A stretch of 64,000 bases of DNA from Prionace glauca. Its lineage: Eukaryota > Chordata > Chondrichthyes > Carcharhiniformes > Carcharhinidae. Location: the NCBI GenBank assembly GCA_037974335.1, contig CM075761.1:14761549-14825548 (forward strand), written 5' to 3'. This document shows, one piece after another, positions 34,984 to 46,227 of this stretch; position 1 is the stretch's first letter; every line of letters begins with the position of its first letter. The position numbers and the translations under genes were made by a program. The notes below the pieces were generated by a model. It did not search any database, was not told the DNA's origin, and saw only the letters and a program-made list of their open reading frames with translations.

Positions 34984-36110
34984 AGAATGGGTGTATTACA
35001 AGGGTTCTGCGTCTCCGGCAGGGCTCCCTGCTGTAACAGTGCCTGTATCGCTGGTGTGATGCCTTCTTCTGCCTCAGGTGGTAGCCTGTACTACCCTTCA
35101 CAAGTGTAATCCGGTGAGGGAGGGCTGAGTGGACGCTTCCTACATGGTTCTCATGTTTGGCCCACAATTCAGACGGCACCTACACCGGGGCTTGAGGGAG
35201 TTTATGGTCTTCCTCTCAAAGATTGCACCATGATATTGTTCTTTTCCTGTAATCCTCCCAGTATTTCGGGTGATGAAGTCTATTTGGAGGGTAATCTCTC
35301 CCACAGGTATTTGTGTCCGTGGTCGATATCCTAGCGCTCGCATTTCAGGTTGCAGATGATGTATCAGAGGCCCGACTGCTTTGCCTTTAGCCGGGGGTTT
35401 TGTTGCTAACGTAAAGTGAGAGACCGAGTCTTTCACCCAAAACCGTGATTTCTGGTGCTTTGTTAGGTGAACCTCTGTTCCAATCCCTTGGGGTCCGAAA
35501 TATATGTGGGGGGATCCTTCTAGTTTCTCTCCTTTCCCCAAGTATGACTTCTTTATAATCTGTCTTTATAATCAGTTCTTTATAATCTGCCGTATTTTCA
35601 CACGTGAAGCGGGTCGTGCAATGGAGCTGTGCCTTTTCGGTACGAGTTAGTAGGATATATTTCAATCCGTTAACCACTGATCCCTTAATTTGGTCTAATA
35701 TTAACGATAATTGTTGCATCATTTGCGAGTAAGGGTTGTCATTCAACTGCCAACAATCCAAAATTGGCCCCCGTTTGCCAATATCTGTAAAATATTGAAG
35801 CGCCGGCACCGAGGGCAGTTCCAGGAACATCCCTTCCTTTCGTTAGGACGAAAGGGGGAGAGGGACTGTTTTAGAGATGATAAGGGTATCTGTTATCTTT
35901 TTCCCTTGTATTTCTAAATCTACTGGCAGGGACAGAGATTCTTGCATAGGGATTCCGGCGACTGCCATACTGATTATAGTAGAATCGCTAATCTGTAGCC
36001 CCGCCACTATGTACAGAGGACATAGTAGCGCCGGTATCCACCAGCAGCTGCAAATGGCTATCCCCTATCTTTACGGAAGCCATAGGTTGTTCCTCTATAT
36101 CAGATGACAT
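34984..36110 (-). mobile_element. ERV fossil: protease and RT N-terminal part
   Basis: Minus-strand relics include the aspartic protease block LLVDTGAT near 36,030 and the RT start with ELWAKHENHVGSVHSALPH near 35,130. Order and spacing fit gag-pro-pol. Confidence 0.8.
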
Positions 36111-36149
36111 GTATGTCGCAGCCGCCTGTACCGCAACGTCTCCGGGGCC

Positions 36150-37811
36150 TTCCTATGCTGAGTGAGGGTTCGGCTGGGTGAAGGAGAATCGGGGGGATAT
36201 TTGAGGTTTTGGGAATCCTCCCTGCCCTTCTCCCTGACACTTCGGCCGGCATCTGTAATCCCCGGCCCAGTGGACTTTCCGACCACAATTCCAACACTCA
36301 TCTTGGGATCGGTCTCTTTGTGACCACTGGCTTCTTCCCCTAGCTTTTCTCTGTCTCTGCCCCGGCTGCCCTCTCCCTCCTTGTTGTAAGAATTGCCCCA
36401 CTCTCTGCTTCCCTTCCTTATGGGTGAACAATCCTTCTCTGTCTAGGTTAGCCAGCACTGTAATTGTCTCTCTCCATGTTTTTCCTTGCCAATCCAACAC
36501 CTTTATTTTATATATTCTGGCTTGTTGGGGGACCATGCAGTTTAGCAAGGTCTGCACTGCCAGGGATTGGTTTTGTTCTAGGGATATCCCAGCATTTTCT
36601 GCCCATTTATTCTACCATCTGGCCGCAAAATCTATCACCGACTCTTCAGCCTTCTGCAGGCATCTGGTGACCTCGTCTATATCCCCATGTCTTTTCGCTC
36701 CCTACATAATTGCATCCTTTCCTCTATTTTTCAGCCAATGTTCCATAGATACATTTCCTTGATTTGCCAAATCATCATTCTTCCTCCAGTCCCCATTGTC
36801 TCCCACTGGGATCATGAAAGACTCCCTAACTCTATGCCAGGAGGCTCTGTAGGCCGCCTGTAGCAATAATCTCATATCCCCAGGTAAGGGATTGTGGATT
36901 GCGCATGTTTGCTCCAGCCAGTTGTGAAAGGCCACCGCCTTCTTTACCGGATCAGGGGCCGATGTGATCATGTCTCGGGCTTCACCTGGGGACCAAGGTT
37001 TTAAAATAGCAGTGTTGCCTATCATTACTCTAGGATTCTGTAGTCTAGGGTGTTCGATTGAGGAATCAGCAGGTCTTCTTTCGGCTCCCTTCCTTCCTTT
37101 TTGCGAAGTCGCATTTGTCCCCTTTCCCCCTTGCCCCGCCCCCTTTCCGGTCGCTCACTATCCCTGTCGGAGTCTTCCTCCTCAGGGCCTTCCCCTACCG
37201 CCCCTGCTTCATCGTCAGGGGGAGACAGACCAGCCTGTTGCGTTATTGCCGCTACCGTCTCTAAAATATAACTCCAATTATCTGGTTTATGAGGCTCCAA
37301 TCGAGGGTATAAGCTAACAGGGGCTGCAGCGGGGACAGTTGGAACCGCGGGACTATAGGAGGGAGGTTTGCCCTTAGGATTGTCCTTAGTTCCCTCATTC
37401 ACCTTTTTTGTTTTGGGTGGCTGATGTCTTTTAGCTATTTCCATCCATTACAGGAAGCAGTCTAGCATATACTGCTTGTCCCATGTGGGATCTCCCCCGT
37501 TCCCTGCGGTAATATCCCACCATACTTGTATTAGCGAGACCTTAAAACTCCCCCCGTATGGCCAATCCCCACCGGACCGCCCATACAGGTCGCTACTAAA
37601 CGGTATTACATATTTCCATTCTCCTGTCTCTTTCAGCACGGTGTCTGCAGGTGACCCAGGGGGCACCACGGGATCTCCTACCTTCTCTCGGTGCTTCTTT
37701 ACCGTTTCTGCTCTTTTCTTGGTCTTTTTGGCCATCTCAGGTCCTTCACCTTGAGAAGATCCTGCCTTTACCAGGAGCGGATTTTACCGCTCGGCCGGAC
37801 GTGTTGCCCAT
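36150..37811 (-). mobile_element. ERV fossil: gag
   Basis: The gag start reads MGNTSGRAV (ATG at 37,811), which would be an N-myristoylation signal. A matrix-like part, a PPSY late-domain motif, a capsid-like part (FHNWLEQTCAIHNPLPGDMR), and one zinc-knuckle block (CWNCGRKVH, near 36,280) follow. It is broken in several places. Confidence 0.82.
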
Positions 37812-38004
37812 GGTTTCTTCCGGACTTTTGTTAGCTTCCTGTAACTCAAGCAAAGTTAAAGCATGCACACCGTCTATAAGGCTTTTACAATATATACATA
37901 AACGCTCACCGGTGTCTCCTTTCCGCGTTTCCCGGAGCCTCCTTTGCCTTCTTGTTATTCTGACATAAATATGGTAGCTATCTTATTCTCGACCTCACCT
38001 AACG

Positions 38005-40030
38005 AAGGAGGTGAAGGAAAGTGTTAAATTAAAAGCGGAGGAATTTAGAGTAGCGAAGAGCAGTGGGCGAGAAGAGGATTGGGAGAGGTTTAAATGTCAA
38101 CAAAGATTGACAAAGAAGTTGATAAAGGAGGGTAGGAGAAGCTATGAGGCTGGGCTAGCACTTAATATAAAAAAGGACAGCAAGAGTTTTTATAAATATA
38201 TAAAAAGGAAGAGGCTGGCTAGGGTGAACGTTGGTCCTTTAGAGGATGAGAAAGGGGAGCTAGTGGTAGGGGATGGGGATATGGCTAAGGTCTTGAATAA
38301 CTTCTTTGTTTCTGTCTTCACGGAGGAGGACGTGAATAATTTGCCGGGTGTTAGCGATGGAAAGGTGGTAGGAATGGAGGGTCTTAATGACATTACTGTT
38401 ACTAGAGAGGTGGTGCTCGACAGACTGGAGGGGCTGATTGTGGACAAGTCCCCAGGACCGGATGGAATGCATCCGAGGGTTCTGAAAGAAATGGCGGAGG
38501 TTATAGTGGATGCCTTGGTGGTTATTTTCCAGACGTCGCTGGATTCCGGGGAAGTGCCGGAAGATTGGAAAACGGCTAATGTTACGCCGTTGTTTAAGAA
38601 GGGTGCCAGGCAAAAGGCAGGGAATTATAGGCCGGTTAGTTTAACGTCTGTGGTAGGTAAAATGTTAGAATCCGTCATTAAGGAGGAAATTGCGAGGCAT
38701 CTTGAAGGGAATTGCTTGATAGGGCGGACGCAACACGGTTTCGTTAAGGGGAAGTCGTGTCTGACAAATTTACTGGAGTTCTATGAGGATGTGTCTAGGG
38801 CAGTGGATGGAGGAGAGCCGGTGGATGTGGTCTTTCTGGATTTTCAGAAGACGTTTGACAAGGTACCTCACAAGAGGTTATTTCAGAAGGTCAGGGGACA
38901 TGGAGTTGGGGGTAGGGTGTTAGTGTGGATAGAGGATTGGTTGTCAAATAGGAGGCGGAGAGTGGGGGTCAATGGGTGCTATTCGGATTGGCGGTTGGTG
39001 ACTAGTGGGGTGCCCCAGGGGTCGGTGCTGGGGCCTCAGCTATTTACCATTTATATAGATGACCTGGAGGAGGGAACCGAGTGTAGGGTGTCGAAATTTG
39101 CTGATGACACCAAGATTGGGGGAAAGGCAAATTGTGCGGAGGATGTGGAGAGTCTGCAGAAGGATCTAGATAGGCTGGGCGAATGGGCCAGGAAATGGCA
39201 AATGGAATTTAATGTTAGCAAATGTGAGGTGGTCCACTTTGGTAGGAAGAATGGTAGGAAGGACTATTACTTACGTGGCGAAAAACTGCAGCAGGCGACG
39301 GTGCAGAGGGACCTCGGGGTCCTTGTGCATGAGTCGCAAAAACCCAGCTTGCAGGTGCAGCAAGTGGTCAGGAAGGCGAATGGGATGCTGGCCTTCATAG
39401 CGAGGGGGATTGAATATAAAAGTAAGGAGGTCTTGCTGCAGCTGTATAGGGCATTGGTGAGGCCGCAGCTTTAGTACTGTGTGCAGTTTTGGGCGCCGCA
39501 CCTGCGCAAAGATATTTTGGCCTTGGAGGGAGTGCAGAGGAGGTTTACTCGGCTGATACCGGAGTTGAGGGGGTTGAGCTATGAGTAGACGCTGAATAAA
39601 CTAGGCTTGTATTCGTTAGAATTTAGAAGAATGAGGGGAGATCTCATTGAGACGTATAAGATGATGAATGGGATGGATAGGATAGAGGTGGAGAGACTCT
39701 TCCCGCTCAAAAAGACAGTAGGACTAGGGGGCACAGCCTCAAGATAAAGGGGAGGCGGTTTAGAACGGAGCTGAGGAGGAACTTCTTCACTCAAAGGGTG
39801 GTGAATCTCTGGAATTCTCTGCCCGTTGAAGTGGTGGAGGCTGCCTCGCTAAATATTTTTAAGAAGCGGGTTGATGGGTTCTTGATAAGAGAGGGGATTA
39901 AGGGTTATGGGGAGAGGGCGGGAAAGTGGAACTGAGCCACGACAGATCAGCCATGATCTTATTGAATGGCGGGGCAGGCTCGAAGGGCCAGATGGCCTAC
40001 TCCTGCTCCTATTTCTTATGTTCTTATGTT
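38005..40030 (+). mobile_element. CR1-type LINE, subfamily C, long copy in ERV leader
   Basis: A 487-codon open frame (38,011-39,474) runs from the endonuclease-RT linker (FKCQQRLTKKLIKEGRRSYE) through [69 protein letters not shown] and KFADDTKIGG. Stop codons at 39,472 and 39,586, and a frame change near 39,715, break the C-terminal part. The 3' end is GCTCCTATTTCTTATGTTC, a TTATGTTC-type tail distinct from A and B. Confidence 0.93.
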
Positions 40031-40040
40031 CACCCCCTTT

Positions 40041-40568
40041 CATAGAACATTACAGCACAAACAGGCCCTTCGGCCTTCGAGTTGCGCCGATCACATCAAC
40101 CCCACCAATCTATAAACCTATCTATAACCCCCAATCCCATTAAACCCCATATACTCATCCAGAAGTCTTTTAAAAGACCCCAGCGAGTTCGCCTCCACCA
40201 CCGATGACGGCAGCCGATTCCATTCACTCACCACCCTCTGAGTGAAAAACTTACTCCTAACATTACCTCTGTACTTCCCTCCCCGCACCTTAAATCTGTG
40301 TCCTCTCGTAGCGACCATTTCAACCCGGGGAAATAGCCTCTGAGAGTCCACCCTATCTATTCCTCTCAACATTTTATAAACTTCTATCAGGTCGCCTCTC
40401 AACCTTCGCCTCTCTAGGGAAAAGAGTCCCAGCTCCCTCAACCTATCTTCATAAGGCATGCCTCCCAGTCCAGGCAACATCCTTGTAAATCTCCTCTGCA
40501 TCCTTTCACCCAACGTCTTTCCTATAGTGAGGCGACCAGAACTAGGTTCTGGTCGCCTCACTATAGGA
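40041..40568 (-). mobile_element. CR1-type LINE, subfamily B, in ERV leader, with 5' snap-back
   Basis: C-terminal ORF part (MLPGLGGMPYEDRLRELG to GFNGIGGYR) with the tail at 40,041-40,085. About 30 bases of the normal B sequence are missing near 40,505. The 5' end folds back: 40,520-40,542 is followed after 3 bases by its exact reverse complement (40,546-40,568). Retroviral leader sequence resumes at 40,569. Confidence 0.9.
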
Positions 40569-40710
40569 CCAGAGCTAGGTTCTTGGCCTCCGCTCCCCCT
40601 TTCAGATGGGACGGTCTCAGACTTTCCCCGCTTTTGCTGGGAAGGTTGTTCATTTTCCTCTTTTCTCTTTTCTAATTTAGGTTCTTTGCAAAAATCCCGT
40701 TTTGAGTCGG

Positions 40711-40731
40711 GATCCTGCCGAGACTACGCCA
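40711..40731 (-). other. ERV fossil: tRNA-Ser-like primer-binding site
   Basis: On the minus strand, five bases after the LTR end, TGGCGTAGTC begins a segment closely resembling the complement of the 3' end of vertebrate tRNA-Ser with CCA. Position directly after the LTR supports the call. Confidence 0.7.
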
Positions 40732-40736
40732 GAATC

Positions 40737-41036
40737 TGTCGAAGAAAAATCCTTAACTCAGAATAACTCAGGCAGAGACGTTCAGAGTCAAGCTTCGGGA
40801 AAATGTATTTTGCGTGATATCACGGAGAGTCCACGTTAGTCTACACCGAGATCGATCTCTCCCTCTTCGAGCAAAGCCGCGCTATATTTATACAGTAAAA
40901 CAAACAAGTTTTCGTACTTACAACAATACACCCCACTATTCCCATTACCGCAGCTAACTCTTTAATCATTGTCTCGTAAATTAGTTATGTGTGTCCAGGA
41001 CTTATCTGATGTGTCCTTGTTCTAACAGCATCTTAT
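40737..41036 (-). mobile_element. ERV fossil: 5' LTR, partial
   Basis: The minus strand matches the second half of the solo LTR at 5,210-5,796, including TATAAATATAGCGCGG and TGACTCTGAACGTCTCTGCC, and ends in CGACA. The first half of the LTR is missing where subfamily A LINE sequence begins at 41,037. Confidence 0.88.
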
Positions 41037-41414
41037 TAGAACATAGAACATTACAGCGCAGAACAGGCCCTTCGGCCCACGATGTTGGGCCGACCAGTTA
41101 CAAAACAATGACCCACTAGCCTAAACCAATCCCTTTTCATCCATAAACCTATCCACAGATCTTTTAAACGCCCCCAAACTAGGTGCATTTACAACTGCAG
41201 CTGGCAGGGCATTCCAATCCCTCACCACCCTCTGGGTAAAGAACCTACCCCTGACATCTGTCCTATAACTACCCCCCCTTAATTTAAAATCGTGCCCCCT
41301 CGTGTTAGCTTTCTCCATCCTAGGAAAAAGGCTATCACTATCTACCCTGTCTAAACCTCTAATCATCTTATATGTTTCAATGAGATCCCCTCTTAGCCGC
41401 CTTCTTTCCAGCGA
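41037..41414 (-). mobile_element. CR1-type LINE, subfamily A, short copy
   Basis: C-terminal part: SLERRRLRGDLIETYKM to FMDEKGLV, with 3' tail at 41,037-41,070 (TAGAACATAGAACATTAC). It abuts a B copy head-to-head at 41,414/41,415. Confidence 0.9.
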
Positions 41415-42722
41415 AATTTGGAGAGGTTTGACATGATCAGGAATAATCAGCATGGATTTGTCAAGGGCAGGTCGTGCCTTACGAGCCTAGTTGAGTTCTT
41501 CGATAATGTGACTGAACACATTGACGAAGGAAGTGCCGTGGACGTAGTGTACATGGACTTCAGCAAGGCTTTTGATAAGGTCCCCCATGCAAGACTTCTT
41601 GAGAAGGTGAGAGGGCATGGGATCCAAGGGCCTTTGGCCTTGTGGATCCAGAACTGGCTTGCCTGCAGAAGGCAGAGAGTGGTTGTGGATGGGTCTTTTT
41701 CGGAATGGAGGTCAGTCACCAGTGGGGTGCCCCAGGGATCTGTTCTGGGACCCTTGTTGTTTGTCATTTTCATAAATGACCTGGATGAGGAAGTGGAGGG
41801 ATGGGTTAGCAAGTTCGCTGATGACACGAAGGTCGGCGGTGTTGTGGATGGTCTGGAAGGATGTCAAAAGTTGCAGCAGGACATAGATAGGATGCAGGAA
41901 TGGGCGGAGAAGTGGCAGATGGACTTCAACGCGGATAAATGTGTAGTAGTCCATTTCGGCAGAACCAACGGGATGAACGAGTACACTATTAAGGGCAGGG
42001 GTCTTAGTAGCGTTGAAGAGCAGAAGGATCTCGGGGTCCGGGTCCACAGGACTCTTAAATCGGCCTCGCAGGTGGAGGAGGTGGTCAAGAAGGCGTATGG
42101 TGTACTGGCCTTCATTAATCGAGGGATTGAGTTTAGGAGTCGGGAGGTAATGCTGCAACTTTACAGGACCCTCGTCAGGCCTCATTTGGAGTACTGTGCG
42201 CAGTTCTGGTCGCCTCACTATAGGAAAGACGTAGAAGCTATTGAAAGGGTGCAGAGGAGATTTACAAGGATGTTGCCTGGACTGGGAGGCATGCCTTATG
42301 AAGATAGGTTGAGGGAGCTGGGACTCTTTTCCCTGGAGAGGCGAAGGTTGAGAGGCGACCTGATAGAAGTTTATAAAATGTTGAGAGGAATAGATAGGGT
42401 GAACTCTCAGAGGCTATTTCCCCGGGTTGAAATGGTCGCTACGAGAGGACACAGATTTAAGGTGCGGGGAGGGAAGTACAGAGGTGATGTTAGGGGTAAG
42501 TTTTTCACTCAGAGGGTAGTGAGTGATTGGAATCGGCTGCCGTCGTCGGTGGTGGAGGCGAACTCGCTGGGGTCTTTTAAAAGACTTCTGGATGAGTATA
42601 TGGGGTTTAATGGGATTGGGGGTTATAGATAGGTCTATAGATTGGTGGGGTTGATGCGATCGGCGCAACTCGAGGGCCGAAGGGCCTGTTTGTGCTGTAA
42701 TGTTCTATGTTCTATGTTCTAT
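41415..42722 (+). mobile_element. CR1-type LINE, subfamily B, uninterrupted 404-codon frame
   Basis: One open frame (41,418-42,632) from MERFDMIRNNQHGFVKGRSC through [46 protein letters not shown] and VQRRFTRMLPGLGG to GFNGIGGYR, followed by the B 3' UTR and three TTCTATG units. It is 5'-truncated in the RT ORF but otherwise clean, so recent. Its start point equals that of the copy at 48,640. Confidence 0.95.
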
Positions 42723-42734
42723 CACTTCTATACC

Positions 42735-44003
42735 TACTAAGCCATAGACCTATCTATAACCCCCAATCCCATTAGATCCCATATTCTCATCCAGAAGTCT
42801 TTTAAAAGACCCCAGCGAGTTCGCCTCCACCACCACCGACGGCAGCCGATTCCATTCACTCACCACCCTCTGAGTGAAAAACTTACCCCTGACATCTCCT
42901 CTGTACTTGCTTCCCTGCACCTTAAATCTGTGTCTTCTCGTGGCGACCATTTCAGCCCTGGGAAATAGCCTCTGAGAATCCACCCTATCTTTTCCTCTCA
43001 ACATCTTATAAACCTCTATCAGGTCGCCTCTCAACCTTCGTCTCTCCAGGGAGAAGAGTTCCAGCTCCCTCAACATAAGGAATGCCTCCCAATCCAGGCA
43101 ACATCCTTGTAAATCACCTCTGCACCCTTTCAATAGCTTCTACGTCTTTCCTGTAGTGAGGCGACCAGAACTGCGCACAGTACTCCAAGTGGGGTCTGAC
43201 AAAACTCAATCCCTCGATTAATGAAGGCCAGTACACCATACGCTTTCTTGACTACATCCTCCACCTGCGAAGACGATTTAAGAGTCCTATGGACCCGGAT
43301 CCCAAGGTCCCTCTAATCTTCAACACAGCTAAGACTCCTACCCTTGATATTGTATCCCTTCATCCCATTGGTCCTGCCAAAATGGACCACTACACATTTA
43401 TCCGCGTTGAAGTCCATCTGCCACTTCTCCGCCCAGTCTTGCATCCTATCTATGTCCCGCTGCAACTTCTGACATCCCTCCAGACCATCCACAACACCAC
43501 CAACTTTCGTGTCATCTGCGAATTTACTAACCCATCCCTCCACTTCCTCATCGAGGTCATTTACGAAAATGACAAACAGCAAGGGCCCTGGGGCACTCCA
43601 CTGGTGACTGACCTCCATGCGGAAAAAGACCCATCCACAACCACTCTCTGCCTTCTGCAGGCAAGTCCACAAGGCCAAAGCCCCCTGGATCCCATGCCCT
43701 CTCACCTTCTCAAGAAGTCTTACATGGGGGACCTTATCAAACGCCCTGCTGAAGTCCATGTACACGACGTCCACGGCACTTCCTTCGTCAATGTGTTCAG
43801 TCACATTATCGAAGAACTCAACTAGGCTCGTAAAGCACGACCTGCCCTTGACAAAACCATGTTGACTATTTCTGATCATACTAAACTTCTCCAAATTCTC
43901 TTAAGCCTTGTCCCTCAGAAGCCTCTCCATCAACTTACCAACCACTGAGGTCAGACTTACCGGTCGGTAATTTCCCAGCTATCCCTGTTCTCTTTCTTGA
44001 AAA
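42735..44003 (-). mobile_element. CR1-type LINE, subfamily B, older copy
   Basis: Minus-strand B sequence from the C-terminus at 42,750 through [20 protein letters not shown] to MIRNSQHGFVKGRSC and on to the [15 protein letters not shown] region near 43,960. Several small deletions and frame changes. Its 3' tail is absent; the neighbouring B copy's tail ends there instead. Confidence 0.9.
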
Positions 44004-44365
44004 TAGGAACCATACAACATAGAACATTACAGCGCAGTACAGGCCCTTCGGCCCTCGATGTTGCGCCGACCAGTGGAACCAATCTAATGATCCTCTAACC
44101 TAAAGTATTCCAATGTTATCCATATGTCTATCCACTGACCATGTGAACGCCCTTTAAGTTGGCGAGTCCACAACTGCTGCAAACAGAGCATTCCACGCCC
44201 TTACTACCCTCTGAGTAAAGAACCTACCTCTGACATCTGTCCTATAATCACCACCCCTTAATTTAAAGCTATGCCCCCTCGTGTTAACCATCACCATCCG
44301 AGGAAAAAGGATCTCACCCTATCTAAGCCTCTGATCATCTTGTATGCCTCAATTAGATTCTGGAT
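44004..44365 (-). mobile_element. CR1-type LINE, subfamily A-like, older short copy
   Basis: Tail at about 44,016-44,075 and the C-terminal coding region, with more substitutions than the other A copies. It lies at the 5' end of the older B copy. Confidence 0.82.
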
Positions 44366-44429
44366 TCTGCATTAACCACCAGCCAGGCACACAGAGCTTG
44401 TCACAGAATGGAAACACTGTTATCATGAA

Positions 44430-44540
44430 TTAAGTAAGAAGTCTCACAACACCAGGCTAAAGTCCAACCCGTTTATTTGATAGTAATCTCACAAACTTTC
44501 GGAAACGGTGTTCCTTCGTCAGGTGTGTGGAAGGTTGTGA
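44430..44540 (+). repeat. Interspersed repeat ('AAAGTCCAACCCGTTT' family)
   Basis: GTCTCACAACACCAGGCTAA and TTCGGAAACGGTGTTCCTTC match the repeat at 15,030-15,118 and part of the foldback at 15,119. Confidence 0.65.
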
Positions 44541-44625
44541 TCAGAGAAGGGCAAATAAAGACACACACAGTTTACAGAATACTGATTACAATGCCAGTTT
44601 TTGCAGCTAATCTGCTATTCAAGTA

Positions 44626-44812
44626 CAAAGAACAAAGAACAACACAGCACGGGAAACAGGCCCTTCGGTCCAACGAGCCCTCGCCGCCATTTTAACATTA
44701 TGAGTGCCCTCCTGTACCTTTGTCTACGCCTACTGGTGAAGATTGAGGGAAGACTAATTTAGGGATAATTTGTTACACCAATCAGGCCTAAGAGCACGTC
44801 TTTGGGGTGTCT
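44626..44812 (-). mobile_element. Composite SINE, 3' half
   Basis: AAAGAACAAAGAACAACACA and CCAACGAGCCCTCGCCGCC mark the tail of the second SINE family; the match ends in CGTCTTTGGGGTGTC. The 5' half is missing. Confidence 0.85.
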
Positions 44813-45161
44813 TAAAGATGCAGACAATGTGAGTGGAAATAGCATTAGCATAGGTTAAAGGGATGTGTATTGTTTCCAGACGGGACAGTAACTGAGATTT
44901 TACAAGCCCAGACAAGTCATGGGGGTTAAAGATAGTGCGACATGTTTACCCCAGTCCAACGCCGGCATCTCTACATCATGAACTAAACCATCTTCAGGGC
45001 GATGGGAAGGGGGAATTTATCCACTCACGTCGTCCCCAGCGGTTAGGTAGATAATTTTGGAACACAATGCCTAATCCCCTTAACCCAACATAAGAAGTCT
45101 AAAAAGACTTTCGAAAATTTCACTTGATGTGCCATTCTCAATGTAATTTATTTTTGCAGTG
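44813..45161. other. No recognisable feature
   Basis: Short interval between SINEs, nothing supported. Confidence 0.35.
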
Positions 45162-45370
45162 TATATAGAATCCTACAGTGCAGATAGAGACCCTATGGCC
45201 CATCGAGTCTGCACCGAACACAATCCCACCCAGGCCCTACCCCAATATCTGTACATATTATACCCACTAATCCCTCTAACCTACGGAACCCTGGACACTA
45301 AGGGGCAATTTCTTAGCATTGCCAGTCAACCTAACCTGCATATCTTTGGACTGTGGGAGGAAACCGGAGT
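45162..45370 (-). mobile_element. HE1 SINE, 3' part, cut by a second SINE
   Basis: TATAGAATCCTACAGTGCAG through GACTGTGGGAGGAAACCGGA follows the HE1 3' half on the minus strand. At 45,371 it switches to the composite SINE family, whose own body then resumes the GGAGCACCCGGAGAAAACC block. Confidence 0.85.
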
Positions 45371-45645
45371 ACAAAGAACAAAGAACAAAAACAGCCCGGG
45401 AAACAGGCCCTTCGGCCCAACGAGCCCGCGCCGCCATTTTAACATTACCAGTCTCCCCTCCACCCATGACCCTTATCTATGCTTATGGCATTCCACATTG
45501 AGGGAAACTAACTTAGGGACAATTTATTACCTCCAATCAGCCTAATAGCACATCTTCGGGGTGTGGGAGAAAACCGGAGCACCCGGAGAAAACCCACGTA
45601 GACACGAGGCGAATGTGCAAATTCCACACAGATGGAGTTATAGCA
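45371..45645 (-). mobile_element. Composite SINE, 3' part
   Basis: Begins AAAGAACAAAGAACAAAAAC, continues with CCGCGCCGCCATTTTAACAT and ends in CGAATGTGCAAATTCCACAC. Probably inserted into, or recombined with, the HE1 copy to its left. Confidence 0.82.
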
Positions 45646-45749
45646 AAGATTTATAGTGTTGTGTGCCAGTATGCACCATGTAAATTCACACAGGCTCATT
45701 TACAGCAAGTATAATTCTTCAAATTAAATTGAAAATCCCAGAACCTGAT

Positions 45750-46197
45750 CCTGGATGTTGCCTGGTATGGAGGGGAGATCCTATGAGGAGAGACTGAGAG
45801 ATTTGGGGTTCTTTTCGCTGGAAAGAAGGCGGCTAAGAGGGGATCTCATTGAAACATATAAGATGATTAGAGGTTTAGACAGGGTAGATAGTGATAGCCT
45901 TTTTCCTAGGATGGAGAAAGCTAGCACGAGGGGGGACGACTTTAAATTAAGGGGGGGTAGTTATAGGACTGATGTCAGGGGTAGGTTCTTTACCCAGAGG
46001 GTGGTGAGGGACTGGAATGCCCTGCCAGCTGCAGTTGTAAATGCACCTAGTTTGGGGGCGTTTAAGAGATCCGTGGATAGGTTTATGGACGAAAAGGGAT
46101 TGGTTTAGGCTAGTGGGTCATTGTTTTGTAACTGGTCGGCGCAACATCGTGGGCCGAAGGGCCTGTTCTGCGCTGTAATGTTCTATGTTCTATGTTC
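45750..46197 (+). mobile_element. CR1-type LINE, subfamily A, short intact-frame copy
   Basis: A 117-codon frame from MLPGMEGRSYEERLRDLG to FMDEKGLV, with a G run of 7 that keeps the frame, then the A tail with three TTCTATG units. It closes the 3' side of the immune-receptor relic. Confidence 0.92.
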
Positions 46198-46227
46198 CTC
46201 ATGATAAAAAAACAATTCTATACTTAC

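Larger units (their letters stand above)
24465..41036 (-). mobile_element. Old class I (gamma/epsilon-like) endogenous retrovirus, broken
   Basis: Read on the minus strand the order is partial 5' LTR (40,737-41,036), primer-binding site, leader, gag, protease, reverse transcriptase, RNase H, integrase and the first part of env. The 3' LTR is not found; env stops at about 24,465 against an older repeat. About ten LINE-derived insertions, one holding a SINE, split it, and there are numerous further breaks, so it is dead. It predates all those LINE copies. Its LTR family is that of the solo LTR at 5,210-5,796. Gamma/epsilon-like placement rests on the pol and gag layout and is inference. Confidence 0.88.
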
